This document shows, piece by piece, positions 44,277 through 52,301 of a stretch of DNA of 64,000 nucleotides. The notes below the pieces were generated by a model that searched no databases, had not been told where the DNA came from, and saw only the letters and a program-made list of their open reading frames with translations. Numbering within the stretch: the stretch's first letter is position 1; every line of letters begins with the position of its first letter. Source of the DNA: DATEUP01 sp041485285 (GTDB lineage Archaea > Thermoplasmatota > DTKX01 > DATEUP01); contig JBGPJF010000007.1 of assembly GCA_041485285.1 (NCBI GenBank), positions 9,149 through 73,148 of the forward strand. Direction: 5' to 3'. Made by a program: the position numbers and the translations under genes.

Positions 44277-44462
44277 TGTGCCCCTGCTTCTCCTCCCCCT
44301 GCGACCGTCTCTGCAGGCTGGCTGCCGCACGCCCGGCGCGCCGAAGGCGAGATCTTGCGGGGGGTGCGCCGCGCTCCAACGTGAGGGCACTTGCTTGTTT
44401 CCTGCGCACTCCGAAATTCGTAATCGCCTTTTGTCCGCATGATCCAAGGCCTGTGGGCGTTT

Positions 44463-44528
44463 CGGACACGTCGCCGCTTATCTGTCTGACGGCCCCCCGG
44501 CGTTGAGGGAGCAAGCCAACTAGCAAGG
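44463..44528 (+). promoter_or_regulatory. regulon element, copy 1 (DUF3494 protein)
   Basis: CGGACA-N14-TGTCTG, then a small GC hairpin, TTGAGG and GCAAGCCAACTAGCAAGG. The total of 66 bases is identical in length to copies 2 and 3. It ends 31 bases before ATG 44560. Confidence 0.8.
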
Positions 44529-44559
44529 CACCTCTTCTTGGCGCAGAGAAGGTAATAGA

Positions 44560-47208
44560 ATGGTAAGCAAGTTAATCGCAATCGTTGTTGGAAGCGCCCT
44601 CGTTGTAGTCGCCGTCGGGGCCGGTTTGATTTTCCTTGGACAGCCCACCCCCGTCGTCGTGAACCCCCCGCAGGGAGCGGCGCCCACCGTGAGCTCGGCT
44701 TCGCCGCAGTTCACGGCAAACGGCACGCCCCTCAACACGAGGATCGTCGCCACCTTCGATCAACCGATGGACCCCAATTCGATCACCACCTCCACGTTCA
44801 TGGTTAAGCGCGGCGCAACAGACATTGCAGGCACCGTTACCTATTCCGGCAAGACCGCGACCTTCACGCCCTCGGCCAACCTGGCCGCGAGCGCTGCGCA
44901 CAGCGCGACGCTCACCACGGGCGTCAAGAACCTCACCGGGCGCGCACTTGCGGCTAACTATGTTTGGAACTTCACGACCGGCCTTGCGCCGGACACGACT
45001 CCGGCCGTAGTGGCCTCGACGAGCCCCGTCTTTGCGGCGGGCGTCAACGGCGACATCGCGGTCACCTTCAATGAAGCGATGGATCCCTCCACGATCACGG
45101 CCTCGACGTTCCTCGTCAAGCAAGGGACGACGCCCGTCTTGGGCACCGTGACCTACTCGGGCCTTACGGCAACTTTCCACCCGTCGGCGCCGCTTGCGGC
45201 GAACACCGCGTACGCGGTGACGATTACCACGGGCGCCAAGGACCTGTCCGGCAATGCGCTCGGAAGCGGCTTTGTGTATACGCTCACGACCTCACCTTCG
45301 GCCTCGGCGTGCGGGCAGCTGCCCGTCAACATCGGCTCGACGAGCACCTTTGCGGTGCTCGCCGGCTCAACGGTCACGAACACCGGCGGGTCCACCGTTA
45401 CGGGGGACCTCGGCCTTAGCCCCGGCTCCGACGTGACGGGATTCCCGCCGGGCAATGTCGTGGGGACGCTCCATGTGGCGGACACCGCCGCAGGCGTTGC
45501 CATCGGCGATCTCACGATTGCCTACAATGACGCCGCGGGCCGCACGCTTTGCCCCGTGAGTATCGCAGGGAACATTGGCGGGCAGACGCTCACCCCGGGG
45601 CTCTACAAGTCGACCTCCGGGCTCGAAGTCACTTCCGGGGACCTCACCCTTGACGCGCGCGGCGCGGCAAGCGGGGTCTTCATCTTCCAGATGGCCTCCA
45701 CGCTCGTCACGACCGACGGCCGCCAGGTCATCCTTTCGGGCGGCGCGCTGGCCTCCAACGTCTTCTGGCAGGTCGGCACCTCGGCGTCCTTCGGGACGCA
45801 CTCGGTCTTTGTGGGGACGGTCATGGCAGACCAATCGATCTCGTTTGACACGGGCTCGAGCTTGAGCGGCCGGGCCTTGGCGCGCATTGGCGCCGTAACG
45901 CTCGACGAGACCACGGTCACCTCCCCGGGAGCCATCCCGCCGGTGATCGACACCACCCCCCCGACGGTGATCTCAACAAGCTCCGCCGTCGCGGTCCTTG
46001 TTGGCAGCAACATCACGGCGACGTTCAGTGAAACGATGGACCCGACCACGATCACGGGCCTCACCTTCACGATTGACCAAGGAGCGACCTCGGTTCCCGG
46101 CGTCGTCAGCTACACGGGGATGACGGCCACCTTCAACCCGACGGCGGACCTCTCGGACAACACGACCTACAACGCCACCGTCACGGTCGGCGCGAAGGAC
46201 CTTGCGGGCAACGCGTTGCTCGCGAACCACTCGTGGAGCCTGCAAACGGCGGTGGGTGTGTCTACCGACACCACCCCGCCGACCGTAGTCTCGACGAGCG
46301 CCCGTGTGGGCCTCGCGATTGGCAACAATGTCTTTGCAACCTTCAGTGAAGCGATGGACCCCGCGACGATTGCGGCGGCCTCGACCTTCACGCTCGCCGA
46401 GAACGGGACCCCCGTATCGGGCGCCGTGAGCTACGCGGGCGTCACTGCGACTCTTAACCCGGGCGCTGACCTGATGGCGAACACGACCTACACGGCCACG
46501 GTATCGACCGCGGCCAAGGACGTCGCGGGCAATGCGCTGGCGGCGCCATTCGTGTGGAACTTTACGACGGCGAACCCGGCCTGCGGCCAGACGGCGGTGG
46601 ACCTCGGTTCGGCGGCCGACTTCGCGGTGCTTGCAGGTTCCACGGTGACCAACACCGGCCTTACGAACGTCACGGGCGACCTCGGCGTGAGCCCGGGCAC
46701 CGCAGTGACCGGATTTGGGCCCGGCGTCGTGAACGGCACCATCCACGCTGGCGACGGAGCCGCCGCCGGTGCCATTGCTAACCTGACCACGGCTTACAAC
46801 GATGCCGCGGGCCGGACGCTCTGCGCCATTCTGGTGTCGGGCAACCTGGGCGGGCAGACGCTCACCCCGGGCCTTTACACGTCCTCTTCGGGCCTCGAGA
46901 TCTCCTCGGGAGACCTCTACCTCGATGCGCAGGGCGACGCGAACGCGGTGTTCATCTTCCAGATGGCAACCACGCTCGATGTGGCTGCCAACCTGCATGT
47001 GTACCTCGTGAACGGCACCAAGGCGTCGAACGTCTTCTGGCAAGTCGGCACCTCGGCTACGCTCGGCACCGACTCGACCTTCGCCGGGACGATCATGGCG
47101 GACCAGTCCATCTCGCTTGGCACCCGCGCGAACCTCGAAGGCCGCGCGCTTGCCCGCATTGGCGGGGTTTCACTCGACGCCTGCATCGTTACCAAGCCTT
47201 CTCCGTGA
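44560..47208 (+). CDS. double ice-binding-like (DUF3494) protein with Ig-like domains
   Basis: An 882-residue exported protein. An N-terminal helix (LIAIVVGSALVVVAVGAGLIF) is followed by two SbsA/Big_5-type Ig domains (about 42-245), a DUF3494 ice-binding-like domain (about 250-465), two more Ig domains (about 472-672) and a second DUF3494 domain (677-882). DUF3494 hallmarks are FAVLAGSTVTNTG, VTGDLGLSPGS, LTPGLYKSTSGLE, VFIFQMASTL and NVFWQVGTSA. Such domains bind ice in cold-adapted microbes, but also serve as adhesins. ATG 44560 has a GAAGGTAA Shine-Dalgarno site. It is followed by a 39-residue basic protein gene in the same operon. Confidence 0.93.
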   Translation: MVSKLIAIVVGSALVVVAVGAGLIFLGQPTPVVVNPPQGAAPTVSSASPQFTANGTPLNTRIVATFDQPMDPNSITTSTFMVKRGATDIAGTVTYSGKTATFTPSANLAASAAHSATLTTGVKNLTGRALAANYVWNFTTGLAPDTTPAVVASTSPVFAAGVNGDIAVTFNEAMDPSTITASTFLVKQGTTPVLGTVTYSGLTATFHPSAPLAANTAYAVTITTGAKDLSGNALGSGFVYTLTTSPSASACGQLPVNIGSTSTFAVLAGSTVTNTGGSTVTGDLGLSPGSDVTGFPPGNVVGTLHVADTAAGVAIGDLTIAYNDAAGRTLCPVSIAGNIGGQTLTPGLYKSTSGLEVTSGDLTLDARGAASGVFIFQMASTLVTTDGRQVILSGGALASNVFWQVGTSASFGTHSVFVGTVMADQSISFDTGSSLSGRALARIGAVTLDETTVTSPGAIPPVIDTTPPTVISTSSAVAVLVGSNITATFSETMDPTTITGLTFTIDQGATSVPGVVSYTGMTATFNPTADLSDNTTYNATVTVGAKDLAGNALLANHSWSLQTAVGVSTDTTPPTVVSTSARVGLAIGNNVFATFSEAMDPATIAAASTFTLAENGTPVSGAVSYAGVTATLNPGADLMANTTYTATVSTAAKDVAGNALAAPFVWNFTTANPACGQTAVDLGSAADFAVLAGSTVTNTGLTNVTGDLGVSPGTAVTGFGPGVVNGTIHAGDGAAAGAIANLTTAYNDAAGRTLCAILVSGNLGGQTLTPGLYTSSSGLEISSGDLYLDAQGDANAVFIFQMATTLDVAANLHVYLVNGTKASNVFWQVGTSATLGTDSTFAGTIMADQSISLGTRANLEGRALARIGGVSLDACIVTKPSP

Positions 47209-47257
47209 AGGCAAGGGGCGGCAAGCGACGGGAAAAATCAAACATGGAGGAAAAAAC

Positions 47258-47377
47258 ATGGCAAAGAAAAGCAGGGGCGGTCGTATGACCGCAGCGAAGA
47301 GTCGTGCAGCGAAATCACCGGGCGGACGCGGTCTCGTTAAGAAGCGGACCGTGGGCAAACGGATCATGAAATCGTGA
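47258..47377 (+). CDS. 39-residue strongly basic small protein
   Basis: A tiny protein rich in Lys, Arg, Gly and Ser (MAKKSRGGRMTAAKSRAAKS and ending VGKRIMKS). ATG 47258 has a clean Shine-Dalgarno site (GGAGG at 47246-47250) and lies 49 bases after the DUF3494 gene, so it is read as its operon partner. It resembles small nucleic-acid-binding or stress proteins only in composition. Strong hairpins follow its stop. Confidence 0.65.
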   Translation: MAKKSRGGRMTAAKSRAAKSPGGRGLVKKRTVGKRIMKS

Positions 47378-47385
47378 TTTCGCCT

Positions 47386-47407
47386 TGCGGGGGGTTTTCC
47401 CCCCGCA
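47386..47407 (+). terminator. perfect 9-bp hairpin
   Basis: TGCGGGGGG-TTTT-CCCCCCGCA, nine bases after the stop of the small basic gene. It is a strong RNA hairpin; no U-run follows, so it may protect the 3' end rather than end transcription alone. Confidence 0.5.
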
Positions 47408-47417
47408 GCGCACTTTC

Positions 47418-47439
47418 GAGGCGGCCGTAAGGCCGCCTC
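47418..47439 (+). terminator. second perfect hairpin with GUAA loop
   Basis: GAGGCGGCC-GTAA-GGCCGCCTC, a 9-bp stem closed by a GNRA-type tetraloop, ten bases after the first hairpin. Confidence 0.45.
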
Positions 47440-47667
47440 CTTCAAGTCACCCCTGCGCTAAACGGCGCAGGTGACGCCCCTGGGGGCAAAGTCAACCCCC
47501 AAATTCCCCAGGGGAAATTCTTTTCCGGCTCTTTGGCGGGAACCCACGAACTCCTTCGGGTGGGCTCGAGCTCCAATGAACCAACCCGGGCACCACACGT
47601 TGCAGCCCGATCTGCGGATCTCTCGCGCCCCAGCGAAGGCCACATGCTCGAGGGCCGGTGGGTGAAC

Positions 47668-47733
47668 CGGACATGGCGTGTGGAATCTGTCTGACGCGGC
47701 CACCGCGCTGAGGAAGCACATCAACTAGCAAGG
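47668..47733 (+). promoter_or_regulatory. regulon element, copy 2 (small membrane proteins)
   Basis: CGGACA-N14-TGTCTG, hairpin GCGG-CCA-CCGC, CTGAGG and AAGCACATCAACTAGCAAGG; 66 bases like copies 1 and 3. It ends 46 bases before ATG 47780. Confidence 0.8.
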
Positions 47734-47779
47734 GCGCCCTCTACGGGTGAAGACAGTAAGCAAACAAGGAGTGAAAAAA

Positions 47780-48115
47780 ATGACATCCACCCTAATGGGG
47801 CTCGTGGTCTTTTTGATCGTCGGGCTCATCGTTTCGTCGGTCATCATCTACCTGGTGACGAAGTTGTTCGGAGAACGCGAAGGCATAGACACGGCGGTGC
47901 CGGCAGCCCTGGTGGGCGCCATCATCTACGGCCTGGCGTTTTTCTTCATTGGTCAAGGACTCTTTGCAAGCATCATCGCGGGATTCGTCTGGCTGGCGGC
48001 GCTCGGGAGCCTCTACGACATGAGCTGGTTGAAGGCCGGCGCGACCGCGCTGGTCGTGTGGGTTGCAGCGGCCCTCGTGAGCATCGGCTTGCCGACCGTG
48101 ATGGGACCCCTGTGA
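47780..48115 (+). CDS. four-helix membrane protein of the regulon
   Basis: A 111-residue protein with helices at LMGLVVFLIVGLIVSSVIIY, AVPAALVGAIIYGLAFFFIG, ASIIAGFVWLAALGSL and GATALVVWVAAALVSIGL. ATG 47780 has an AAGGAG Shine-Dalgarno site and starts just at the first helix; the frame is open to 47747. It is the first gene of a short operon with a 47-residue membrane protein. The function is unknown. Confidence 0.8.
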   Translation: MTSTLMGLVVFLIVGLIVSSVIIYLVTKLFGEREGIDTAVPAALVGAIIYGLAFFFIGQGLFASIIAGFVWLAALGSLYDMSWLKAGATALVVWVAAALVSIGLPTVMGPL

Positions 48116-48125
48116 GGCTGACACC

Positions 48126-48269
48126 ATGGGCGTCACCGTAAACTGGTCACGGATGGGCATAGGCTCGGTGCTCGCGTTTCTGGTGGGCTGGTTCTTGTTC
48201 GGGCTGCTTGGCGCAGTCATCTTGGCCATTGTCGTGATGCTGCTGATGGGCATCATCAAGGTAAAGTAA
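48126..48269 (+). CDS. 47-residue membrane protein
   Basis: A single small protein that is nearly all membrane helix: MGVTVNWSRMGIGSVLAFLV, then WFLFGLLGAVILAIVVMLLM and the end GIIKVK. ATG 48126 lies ten bases after the previous stop, with GTGAGGCTGA upstream as a possible ribosome site. It is co-transcribed with the four-helix protein under copy 2 of the promoter element. Confidence 0.7.
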   Translation: MGVTVNWSRMGIGSVLAFLVGWFLFGLLGAVILAIVVMLLMGIIKVK

Positions 48270-48307
48270 CGGCCGCTCACCGTGGAATCTCGGACAGTCG
48301 TTTGCAG

Positions 48308-48454
48308 GTGGGTTCCGTGTTCGCTATCGAAACAGCAGTCGCGCTTGGTGCAGCTGCGGTCAACGCGGTCGTCGGCCTCTTGGCGAGGGCGGTGCGCCCG
48401 GCGGTCGACGACAAAGAGGGCGCGCTAGAACACGCCCAAGGTGTGGCCCCATAA
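48308..48454 (+). CDS. possible 48-residue small protein
   Basis: A short frame from GTG 48308: VFAIETAVALGAAAVNAVVG, LLARAVRPAVDDKEG and a short tail. It is an amphipathic helix with a charged end and would be the third gene of the operon. It overlaps the convergent M50 gene by 30 bases. Composition and position support it only weakly. Confidence 0.3.
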   Translation: MGSVFAIETAVALGAAAVNAVVGLLARAVRPAVDDKEGALEHAQGVAP

Positions 48455-49159
48455 GCCCACCGCGAAGAGGGCGACCACGGTCGCAACCCAAGCGGGCTTG
48501 CTGGCCTTCAGCATCACCAAGCCGTCGCTGGCGGGGAACGCGAACGTTAAGGGGATCTGCCGCGCGATTTTCACTTTGATTCCAATGGTGGGGAGCGGGA
48601 TGAGGTTGAACCCCGCGAGCAGGACGTTCACAAACGCGATGGCGCCGATAATCACGGCGATGGGGTCCCGGAACCGTCCCGGGGTCGTGCCGAACAGGAC
48701 GGAGAGGCCGATGAAGACGGTTGCGCAGGCGAGGTTGGTTGCCGGGCCGGCCGCACTGATCCGGAGGTGCTGCTTGGGCGTGATCTTGCCGGAGACCTCG
48801 GTGGTGCCAGGGAAGGCGAGCATCCACCCTGCGCCAGCGCTTGCTACTCCAACGAGCAAGCCCGCTGGAAAGTAGCGGTACTCGGCAACCGCGCCGTAGC
48901 GCTGGGCGACCGCCTTGTGCGCGAGTTCGTGGGAGAAGAAAGCGGTCGAAACGGCCACGAAGGAGCCCGTGATGATGAGCAGGACAAGGGACGCGCCGCC
49001 GAGCTGGAAGTAGTCGAGGAGGTGGCGCGCTCCGCCGATGTAGGCGAGGGCAAAGGCGAGCGTCATGACCGGGACGCCGACGGCGACCTGGAAGGCCTCG
49101 GTTCTACTGAACCCAAGTCCAAAGTTCTGGCGCGGAACTTTGCGTTTCGGTTCAGGCAT
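48425..49159 (-). CDS. site-2-type membrane metallopeptidase (M50)
   Basis: A 244-residue intramembrane zinc peptidase-like protein. The HExxH motif is H77-E-L-A-H81 in FFSHELAHKAV. A GPATNLACA segment and a later NLIPLP region with a downstream SDGLVM are the usual third-ligand area, although the classical NxxPxxxLDG is altered. About six helices are predicted. ATG 49159 lies divergent from the single-domain DUF3494 gene. It might cleave a membrane-bound regulator or small membrane protein; the substrate is not evident. Confidence 0.85.
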   Translation of the reverse strand: MPEPKRKVPRQNFGLGFSRTEAFQVAVGVPVMTLAFALAYIGGARHLLDYFQLGGASLVLLIITGSFVAVSTAFFSHELAHKAVAQRYGAVAEYRYFPAGLLVGVASAGAGWMLAFPGTTEVSGKITPKQHLRISAAGPATNLACATVFIGLSVLFGTTPGRFRDPIAVIIGAIAFVNVLLAGFNLIPLPTIGIKVKIARQIPLTFAFPASDGLVMLKASKPAWVATVVALFAVGLWGHTLGVF

Positions 49160-49272
49160 GTCATGTCAATGTTGCGGTGGCTATTAGGAACGGCCCCCAA
49201 GCCGCGACCGCATAATCGACACGGGGCTCCAAGTCGAGGAGCGTCCACAAGGCCAAGGCCCCGTCCCCGTTT

Positions 49273-49338
49273 CGGACATGGGGCCCCGAACTTGTCTGCT
49301 GGAGCCGACCGGCTGAGGGGGCATGCCAACTAGCAAGG
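49273..49338 (+). promoter_or_regulatory. regulon element, copy 3 (single DUF3494 protein)
   Basis: CGGACA-N14-TGTCTG, hairpin AGCC-GACC-GGCT, GAGG and GGGCATGCCAACTAGCAAGG; again 66 bases. An ATG at 49323 lies inside it, so the true start must be the later ATG 49368. Confidence 0.8.
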
Positions 49339-49367
49339 ACGCCTTCCAACCGATAGAAGGTAAGAAC

Positions 49368-50096
49368 ATGGTAAGGCGAAGAATGGTCATGGTAATCTCC
49401 GCGATTGCGATCGCGGCGGTTGTGTTTGGAGCTGGATATGTGGTACTGCAATCGAGTCCGTCGGCCGCGGGCCCATGTGCGCTTAGCGCAGTGAGCCTCG
49501 GCGCGGCATCGAATTTCGCGGTCCTTGCGGGGTCGACGGTGACCAGCACGGGTCCGACGATCATCCACGGGGACCTCGGCGTGAGCCCGGGAAGCGCGGT
49601 TGAAGGGTTCCCGCCGGGAACCGTGTCTGGCACGCAGCATGTGACGGACACGACCGCCGCGGCGGCCATTGGCGACTTGACGGTCGCCTACAACGGCGCC
49701 GCCGGACGCACGCTCTGCCCCATCACCACGGCGGGGAACCTCGGCGGGCAAACGCTCGCTCCGGGCCTGTACAAATCCACCTCGGGCCTCGAAGTCACTT
49801 CGGGTGACCTCACGCTCGACGCGAAGGGCAATGTGAACGCAGTTTGGATCTTCCAGATGGCGTCGACCCTCACGACGACCGAAGGCCGCGCCGTAATCCT
49901 TGCAGGTGGCGCGCGTGCATCGAACGTCTTCTGGCAGGTCGGCACCTCGGCCTCCTTGGGGACCAACTCGACCTTCGTGGGCACGATCATGGCTGACCAG
50001 TCGATCTCGCTTGACACCGGCGCGGTCCTGCAGGGCAGGGCGCTCGCACGGATTGGCGCGGTCACGCTTGATGCAAGCACGGTGAATCGGCCCTAG
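49368..50096 (+). CDS. single-domain ice-binding-like (DUF3494) protein
   Basis: A 242-residue exported protein: a helix (VMVISAIAIAAVVFGAGYVV) and one DUF3494 domain with FAVLAGSTVTSTG, IHGDLGVSPGSAVEG, TLAPGLYKSTSGLE, WIFQMASTL and NVFWQVGTSASLG. The domain is very close to the first one of the 882-residue neighbour. ATG 49368 has GAAGGTAAG upstream, the same leader as that neighbour. It probably has the same role (ice binding or adhesion). Confidence 0.93.
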   Translation: MVRRRMVMVISAIAIAAVVFGAGYVVLQSSPSAAGPCALSAVSLGAASNFAVLAGSTVTSTGPTIIHGDLGVSPGSAVEGFPPGTVSGTQHVTDTTAAAAIGDLTVAYNGAAGRTLCPITTAGNLGGQTLAPGLYKSTSGLEVTSGDLTLDAKGNVNAVWIFQMASTLTTTEGRAVILAGGARASNVFWQVGTSASLGTNSTFVGTIMADQSISLDTGAVLQGRALARIGAVTLDASTVNRP

Positions 50097-50139
50097 GCGG
50101 CAGGGGGGCGGCCCGACTGGGGCCGCCCGCTTTGCCCCA

Positions 50140-50147
50140 ACTTATTT
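50140..50147 (+). promoter_or_regulatory. TATA box of the M15-like gene
   Basis: ACTTATTT, centred 30 bases before ATG 50174, supports the leaderless start there rather than the open frame further upstream. Confidence 0.55.
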
Positions 50148-50173
50148 CCGTGTTCAGGGCCTTAGAAAGGCCC

Positions 50174-52195
50174 ATGCGCGGCCCCCTGCGGTCTGCCACG
50201 GTTTTGCTTTCGTGGAGTCTGATCTTTCCCCTCCTCCCCCTCCTCGCCGCGCCCCCGGCCATAGCCGCCGCCCCGGCGGCGGGCACCCCGACGCCCAACC
50301 TCGCGGGCGTGTGGGCCACCGACGACGGCGCGATCTTCGAAATCACGGTCGACGGCACCTCTTTTGATTCCACGGTGCTCAAGGACGACTGCACGGGCGG
50401 CCCGCGCGACTTCGTGATCAAGGGCACCTTCGACGGGACCTACATCGAAGGCACGACGCAGCGGTGCGACGACGCAGATTCAAAGCTCGTCACCGACTGC
50501 GGGACCTCCGCGCTCTGGGAGACAAAGTTCTTCGCGAATTTCACGGCGATTGACATCATCGGCGACTACACGGGGGAGTTTTGGAGGTACGACACGGACG
50601 AAAACGGCACGTGGGTCAACTGCTCGTTGAAGTACAACTTCCAGGAGGATGTCGCCATGGCGCGCAAAGACTGCCCGATCCTGACCTTCGAAGAGCTGGG
50701 CGTCCGCTACGTGAGCGACGCCACCCGCCTCGACGACGACATTGCGCGCGCAAAGCGCATGGAGGGGGGCGAGTCCCTGCAGTGGACCGACGCGCAGCTC
50801 GCCGCGGGTGGATTCAAGGAAAAGGTGGACACGTTCATCGCGGGCCTGCGGACTTGGGGATTCAGCGCGTCCATCAACTCGGCATTCCGCCCGATCACCT
50901 ACCAGGGGCACTTTGCCGACCTGCGCAGGTGCGCGCTCGAGCTTGCCAACAACATCCGCAGCGACCCGGACATCGAGCCGTTCCTCACGACCTCGGTCGC
51001 GCGGCTGAAGGCGGAGGTGGCCAAGCACGCGATCAAGGGGACGGACCTGACGGCGGGCTCGACGGTGATCCCGGTGCCGTTTGTCTGCTACAGCGACCCG
51101 CTGACGAACTGCCCGCATGTCGACGAGCGGGCCGTCGACCTCAGCATCCCGGGCGACAGCAACGACTCGCTCGACTGGGTGGGGGCGATGTACGGGTTCT
51201 GCAGGCCGTACCGCGACAAGGATCGCCCGCACTGGGACTGGGTCGGCGACAACCCGTTTGGGGTGGACAAGTGCAAGTTCCTGGGGACGGGCCCGGGGGA
51301 GGCGACCATTACCTTCGAGGGGAAGTCGCCGATCAACTTCCTCGTGACGGACCCCTACGGGAACAAGGTGGGGTTTGACCCGGGGACGAACGCGACAGTG
51401 AATGACATCGGAGAGAGCCACGCGTTCTACAGCGGGCCGGGCAGCGAGCCGCAGGTGATTCAGATCTTCGCGGGCGGCGGGAACGCAGGCAACTACACGG
51501 TGTCGGGGGTCGGGACGGGTGCGGGGGGCTACACGCTCACGGCAAGCGTGGCGGACAGTTCGGGGACGATCGTGGACGAAACGAACAACACCGGGACGGC
51601 GGCGCAGGGCCAGGCGATTTCGGGGATGGTGTTCGGCGTGAAGGACGATTACGCGAAGAAATTCCCGTGGAGTGTGGGGACGTTCAAGTCGATGTCGAGC
51701 GCGTCGGCCGTGGTCTGGTCGGTGGAGACGGGGAAGGGGACGGTCGATGTCGAGGTGCCGCTTTCAGGCGTTGAATTTGCAATGTCGGCCCCAGCGGGGG
51801 ACGTGCTGGCCTTGAAGGCGGCCGGCGCGGGCGCAAGCGGCCCCGCCCGCGTGGTGCTCCCGAGCGCTTCGGTGACGGGCGATGTGGTGGTGCGTGCGGA
51901 CGGCGCGGTGGTGCCGTTCACGAAAACGGTCGAGGGCGACAGGGTCGTCCTTACGTTTGACCGGCCCGCGGGGACGAAGTTCGTCACGATCGAGGGGGTT
52001 GGCGGGTCGGGCACGTTGAACTCGGGCGGGCCGGCGGCCCAGGGGGTTGACACGGGCGGCGTGATCGTGATCGCGGTCGTTGCGATTGTGGCAGTGGCGG
52101 CCCTGGTGGCGGTCGTGATCATGAGGAGGCGCAAGGGACAGGGTAGGTCGCCAGCGGCAGAGCCTCCGAGGGTGGAGCCGCCGAAGGGTCCATAG
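50174..52195 (+). CDS. anchored M15-like peptidase
   Basis: A protein of about 673 residues with a signal helix (VLLSWSLIFPLLPLLAAPPA), an N-terminal beta-domain of about 115 residues and an M15-like (D-Ala-D-Ala carboxypeptidase/endolysin-type) domain. The M15 signs are NSAFRPITYQGHF, the zinc motif H315-x6-D322 in CPHVDERAVDLS and H353 in RPHWDW. C-terminal beta-domains, a helix (GVIVIAVVAIVAVAALVAVV) and a basic tail follow. It would cut peptide bridges outside the cell; the natural target is unclear because archaea lack murein. The start is set by the TATA box at 50140. Confidence 0.8.
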   Translation: MRGPLRSATVLLSWSLIFPLLPLLAAPPAIAAAPAAGTPTPNLAGVWATDDGAIFEITVDGTSFDSTVLKDDCTGGPRDFVIKGTFDGTYIEGTTQRCDDADSKLVTDCGTSALWETKFFANFTAIDIIGDYTGEFWRYDTDENGTWVNCSLKYNFQEDVAMARKDCPILTFEELGVRYVSDATRLDDDIARAKRMEGGESLQWTDAQLAAGGFKEKVDTFIAGLRTWGFSASINSAFRPITYQGHFADLRRCALELANNIRSDPDIEPFLTTSVARLKAEVAKHAIKGTDLTAGSTVIPVPFVCYSDPLTNCPHVDERAVDLSIPGDSNDSLDWVGAMYGFCRPYRDKDRPHWDWVGDNPFGVDKCKFLGTGPGEATITFEGKSPINFLVTDPYGNKVGFDPGTNATVNDIGESHAFYSGPGSEPQVIQIFAGGGNAGNYTVSGVGTGAGGYTLTASVADSSGTIVDETNNTGTAAQGQAISGMVFGVKDDYAKKFPWSVGTFKSMSSASAVVWSVETGKGTVDVEVPLSGVEFAMSAPAGDVLALKAAGAGASGPARVVLPSASVTGDVVVRADGAVVPFTKTVEGDRVVLTFDRPAGTKFVTIEGVGGSGTLNSGGPAAQGVDTGGVIVIAVVAIVAVAALVAVVIMRRRKGQGRSPAAEPPRVEPPKGP

Positions 52196-52301
52196 ATCCG
52201 GTAAGGGCCCCGGCGACCTCCACGCGCGATTGCCCCCGCGCCCCCCGCCAACCTACATATCATCACGGCCCCCCTCGCGCACCTTTGTCAGGTGAATCCC
52301 G

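Larger units (their letters stand above)
44214..44559. other. intergenic region with terminator and regulon element
   Basis: About 345 bases without a gene. It holds a T-rich terminator (44256-44276), a GC-rich middle part with no recognised RNA gene, copy 1 of the shared promoter element (44463-44528) and the Shine-Dalgarno site GAAGGTAA (44548-44555) of the next gene. Confidence 0.6.
47378..47779. other. intergenic region with hairpins and regulon element
   Basis: About 400 bases without a gene. It holds two strong hairpins (47386-47407, 47418-47439), a third inverted repeat CCCCTGGGG ... CCCCAGGGG (47477-47485 and 47506-47514), copy 2 of the shared promoter element (47668-47733) and a Shine-Dalgarno AAGGAG before ATG 47780. 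Confidence 0.6.

Noticed and set aside
43702..49338. The shared leader as a known riboswitch (c-di-GMP, fluoride, TPP) or as integron attC sites
   Set aside because: None of the conserved cores of those riboswitches is present. There is no attC-type RYYYAAC/GTTRRRY pair and no integrase gene.
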